The notes beneath the pieces were generated by a model. The model was not told where the DNA came from. It did not search any database and saw nothing but the letters and a program-made list of their open reading frames with translations. A program made the position numbers and the translations under genes. A DNA stretch of 64,000 nt from Acidipila rosea (lineage in GTDB: Bacteria > Acidobacteriota > Terriglobia > Terriglobales > Acidobacteriaceae), in assembly GCF_004339725.1 (NCBI RefSeq), contig NZ_SMGK01000001.1:744001-808000 (forward strand), written 5' to 3'. Positions 61,836-64,000 of the stretch are shown in pieces (the stretch's first letter is position 1; the number at the start of each line of letters is the position of its first letter).

Positions 61836-63161
61836 ATGAAGAAGGTCGTAGTAGCATCCATGCTGGCATTTGCCACAAGCACATTGGCCTCCTCGTATAT
61901 GGCCATGGCTCAAGCCCCTGCACAAACCCCTCCCAACAACGCCGCGGGTCAGGGATCGCAGCCAAGTCAGATTACGATTAAAGATCCTGCCGAATACAAC
62001 GCTTACACCAACGCGATGGGACAGTCCTCTCCGGCAGCCAAAGCGTCGGCGATCGAGCAGTTTCTGCAGCAGTACCCGAACAGCGTAGTTAAGCAGCAGA
62101 TGCTCGAACAGCTCGTCGCTTCCTACTCCCAGGCGGGCGACAACGCCAAGACGCTCGATGCCGCCAAGCGCCTGCTTCAGGTCGATCCCAACAACCTGCG
62201 CGCCCTCACCTTTGTCGTCTATCTCGAAAAGGCTCAGGCGCAAGGCAATCAGCAGCAGTTGGATGATGCAGCAGCCAGGGCACAGCAGGGCTTGACCGCT
62301 CAGAAGCCTGCCGGCATGTCGGATGCGGACTTTGAAAAGCTGAAGTCGACCGCAACCCCGATCTTCGAGAGCACCATCGGCGCCGACGATATCGCCAAGA
62401 AGGACTATAAGGGCGCGATTGAAGCGTACACGGCCGAGCTCAAGTCTTATAAGGATCCTGCGGAGACAACCAAGGGACCCGGACTTGTCGACACCTATTA
62501 TCTGGGCAACGCTTACGTACAGCAGGATCCCAAGGATCTGGTCAACGGCATCTGGTTCCTGACCCGCGCTGCGCAGTATGCACCTCCGGGGCAGTATCAG
62601 ACACAGATCGAGCAGGCAGCCGAGTACTGGTACAAGAAGTATCACGGAGGAATGGACGGGTACGACCAGATCAAGCAGCTGGCCCACGACAACCTCTTTC
62701 CGCCGGACAGCTACAAGCCGGTTCCGGCGCCTCCGCCGCCGTCACCTCAGGATCTCGCCCACCAGGCAGTTACAAGCACGCCTGATCTGAAGTCGCTCGC
62801 GCTGGCCGATAAGGAATTCATCCTTGCCAACGGAACCCCCGAAGATGCAGGCAAGGTCTGGGATGTTCTGAAGGGTGTGACCGCTGAAGTTCCGGGAACA
62901 GTCATCTCCGCTACTGCAGACTCCGTACAGCTCGCTGTTTCGGATGATGCGAAGCAGTCCCAGAAGGCAGACTTCACCATCAACATGAAGACTCCTTTGA
63001 AGACTCCTCCTGCTCCGGGAACCCAGGTCACCTACATTGCGACCTTCGACTCCTACACGCAGAACCCGGCGATGATCATCCTCAAGGATGGCGCGCCCAA
63101 GACCGCGGAGCACAAGGCTCCGGTGCATCACCCCACCCACCATCACTCCGCTGCTCGGTAA
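61836..63161 (+). CDS. Secreted TPR-like protein of unknown function
   Basis: 441 residues with a signal peptide (cleaved near AMAQ). Residues about 45-290 are helical with TPR-like pairs (AIEQFLQQYPNSVVKQQML, AKRLLQVDPNNLRAL, GAIEAYTAELKSY). A Pro-rich linker leads to a beta domain (PGTVISATADSVQLAV) and a His-rich tail (HHPTHHHSAAR). An aggagc site precedes the ATG. Probably a periplasmic scaffold; no partner is evident. Confidence 0.75.
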   Translation: MKKVVVASMLAFATSTLASSYMAMAQAPAQTPPNNAAGQGSQPSQITIKDPAEYNAYTNAMGQSSPAAKASAIEQFLQQYPNSVVKQQMLEQLVASYSQAGDNAKTLDAAKRLLQVDPNNLRALTFVVYLEKAQAQGNQQQLDDAAARAQQGLTAQKPAGMSDADFEKLKSTATPIFESTIGADDIAKKDYKGAIEAYTAELKSYKDPAETTKGPGLVDTYYLGNAYVQQDPKDLVNGIWFLTRAAQYAPPGQYQTQIEQAAEYWYKKYHGGMDGYDQIKQLAHDNLFPPDSYKPVPAPPPPSPQDLAHQAVTSTPDLKSLALADKEFILANGTPEDAGKVWDVLKGVTAEVPGTVISATADSVQLAVSDDAKQSQKADFTINMKTPLKTPPAPGTQVTYIATFDSYTQNPAMIILKDGAPKTAEHKAPVHHPTHHHSAAR

Positions 63162-63180
63162 GCAGAGGGAGGTTGGTTTG

Positions 63181-63212
63181 AGCGGGGCAGCCATCGGCTG
63201 CCCCGCTTTGCT
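63181..63212 (+). terminator. Intrinsic terminator after the TPR-like gene
   Basis: Perfect 11-bp arms agcggggcagc / gctgccccgct (63181-63191, 63197-63207), loop of five, then ttgctttat. Confidence 0.75.
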
Positions 63213-63243
63213 TTATCCTTAGAGACACAAGCCCGGAGGCAGG

Positions 63244-64000
63244 ATGGGTCGTTCAAAATATCTGGCGAGTGTGTTGGCAGGGGTAGTGTGTCTGGCGGGA
63301 GTTGTTGCGTGGGGGCAGATTGCTGCCGGGCCCGAGGATGGCGCCGCCCAATACTATTCACTCCCGGCCGTGCAGGAATCGGGCATGAGCGCGGCCGACG
63401 CCGCCCTGCTCGAGAGCAGAAAAGCCGAGCTGCTCGAGCGCGCTCGCTTCTTCAGCTATGACCTCTCATCGGGGAGCTGGACGGCCAGTGAGGCCTTTTG
63501 CCCCGTTATGCCGGATTACATGATGATGCACTTCGTGCGGCCGGAACCGAATGGCGCCGAGTCGCTCTTCACCGCGCTGGTTCCGCGCCAGCAGGGACGA
63601 GTCGAGATCATCCCCGTCTACTACCGCAGCGCGACGCCCTTTCACTCTGCAGCGCGATCGCGCCACAACTATGCGATCTACAACCGCGTAGTCCCGGCTG
63701 CCGAGCTGCCCACGAACATGAAGCGCAACTGGCTGGCCTACGGAGCTTGCTATGCCGAGATGGTGGGCGGTCCCATGAGCCTGCTGCTCAAGGGCAAATC
63801 TTCGCCGCGCATGATGACCGTGGCGGGTCCGGCGGCCGATGTTTCAGAGACTGGCCGTCTTACCCAGATCAGGTTTGCCGCGCGTACTGCCAGGCAGCAT
63901 TACGACTCCTGGACGCTCGATCTGGACAAGGAAGGCAGGCTGCGAAAGGCGCGTTGTGACAGGCAGGCGGCGTCTCCGCCCTACGTCAACAGCCCGCCTG
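63244..64000 (+). CDS. Secreted protein of unknown function, 3' end outside the window
   Basis: The frame is open from ATG 63244 (aggaggcagg upstream) to the window edge, at least 252 residues. A signal peptide (GRSKYLASVLAGVVCLAGVVAWG) is followed by an Ala/Glu helix (AALLESRKAELLERARF) and a beta-rich body with FFSYDLSSGSW, RQQGRVEIIPVYYRSATPFH and DSWTLDLDKEGRLRKA. No domain is recognised. It starts 83 bases after the TPR-like gene, beyond a terminator. Confidence 0.7.
   Translation, partial: MGRSKYLASVLAGVVCLAGVVAWGQIAAGPEDGAAQYYSLPAVQESGMSAADAALLESRKAELLERARFFSYDLSSGSWTASEAFCPVMPDYMMMHFVRPEPNGAESLFTALVPRQQGRVEIIPVYYRSATPFHSAARSRHNYAIYNRVVPAAELPTNMKRNWLAYGACYAEMVGGPMSLLLKGKSSPRMMTVAGPAADVSETGRLTQIRFAARTARQHYDSWTLDLDKEGRLRKARCDRQAASPPYVNSPP

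Overview
The window is GC-rich, gene-dense DNA of a Gram-negative bacterium. Outer-membrane and periplasmic proteins (a TolC-type channel, an MsbA-like ABC exporter, many secreted enzymes), a polysaccharide-degrading locus, a myo-inositol oxygenase and the set of small secreted 'hypothetical' proteins suggest a soil Acidobacteriota, probably class Terriglobia (Granulicella, Terriglobus or Edaphobacter type). This placement is inferred from gene content; there is no rRNA gene or database search behind it.

Layout. 1-10.5 kb: a plus-strand run of secreted plant-polysaccharide enzymes (type B carboxylesterase cut by the window edge, tannase/feruloyl esterase, a second esterase with an N-terminal beta-sandwich, a GH3 glycosidase with a PA14 insert, a GH2 glycosidase with a malectin-like tail), interrupted at 7.0-7.5 kb by gene relics. 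10.7-13.4 kb: a two-subunit molybdenum hydroxylase. 13.4-15.9 kb: a decayed island at a tRNA-Asn gene holding the ends of hsdR and hsdM and a 5'-truncated tyrosine integrase. 15.9-25.9 kb: a flavin oxidoreductase with a small upstream partner, a GlcG-like protein with a formaldehyde dehydrogenase, cytochrome oxidase subunits III and I with a tiny overlapping gene, an aminotransferase, a thioredoxin-like protein, myo-inositol oxygenase and uppS. 25.9-34.6 kb: queG, tRNA-Ser, a GlgM-type glycosyltransferase, glmU, a sigma-like protein, an HD-GYP response regulator, a pterin dehydratase, a candidate structured RNA, and a secreted M42 peptidase with a PCYCGC-type protein. 34.7-41.7 kb: a housekeeping run rapZ, ABC exporter, yicC, gmk, rpoZ, coaBC and a family 4 uracil-DNA glycosylase.

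41.7-64 kb: truA; a TolC-like protein; a minus-strand operon GT2, two PTPS/QueD paralogues, folE, truB, aroA; a thioredoxin-fold lipoprotein; tRNA-Arg; a split siroheme pathway; an M48 peptidase; gpmI and eno; an ECF sigma factor with a likely anti-sigma protein and a secreted protein; ccmC with a 38-residue ccmD-like gene; a short-chain dehydrogenase; and secreted proteins of unknown role, the last running off the right edge.

No CRISPR array, intact prophage, complete insertion sequence or clear biosynthetic cluster was found. The observations with most room for something new are the structured RNA with a strong terminator at 32.66-32.78 kb, the CxxC membrane micro-protein overlapping oxidase subunit III, the coupled pair of PTPS paralogues with folE, and the small unannotated genes found beside known operons.
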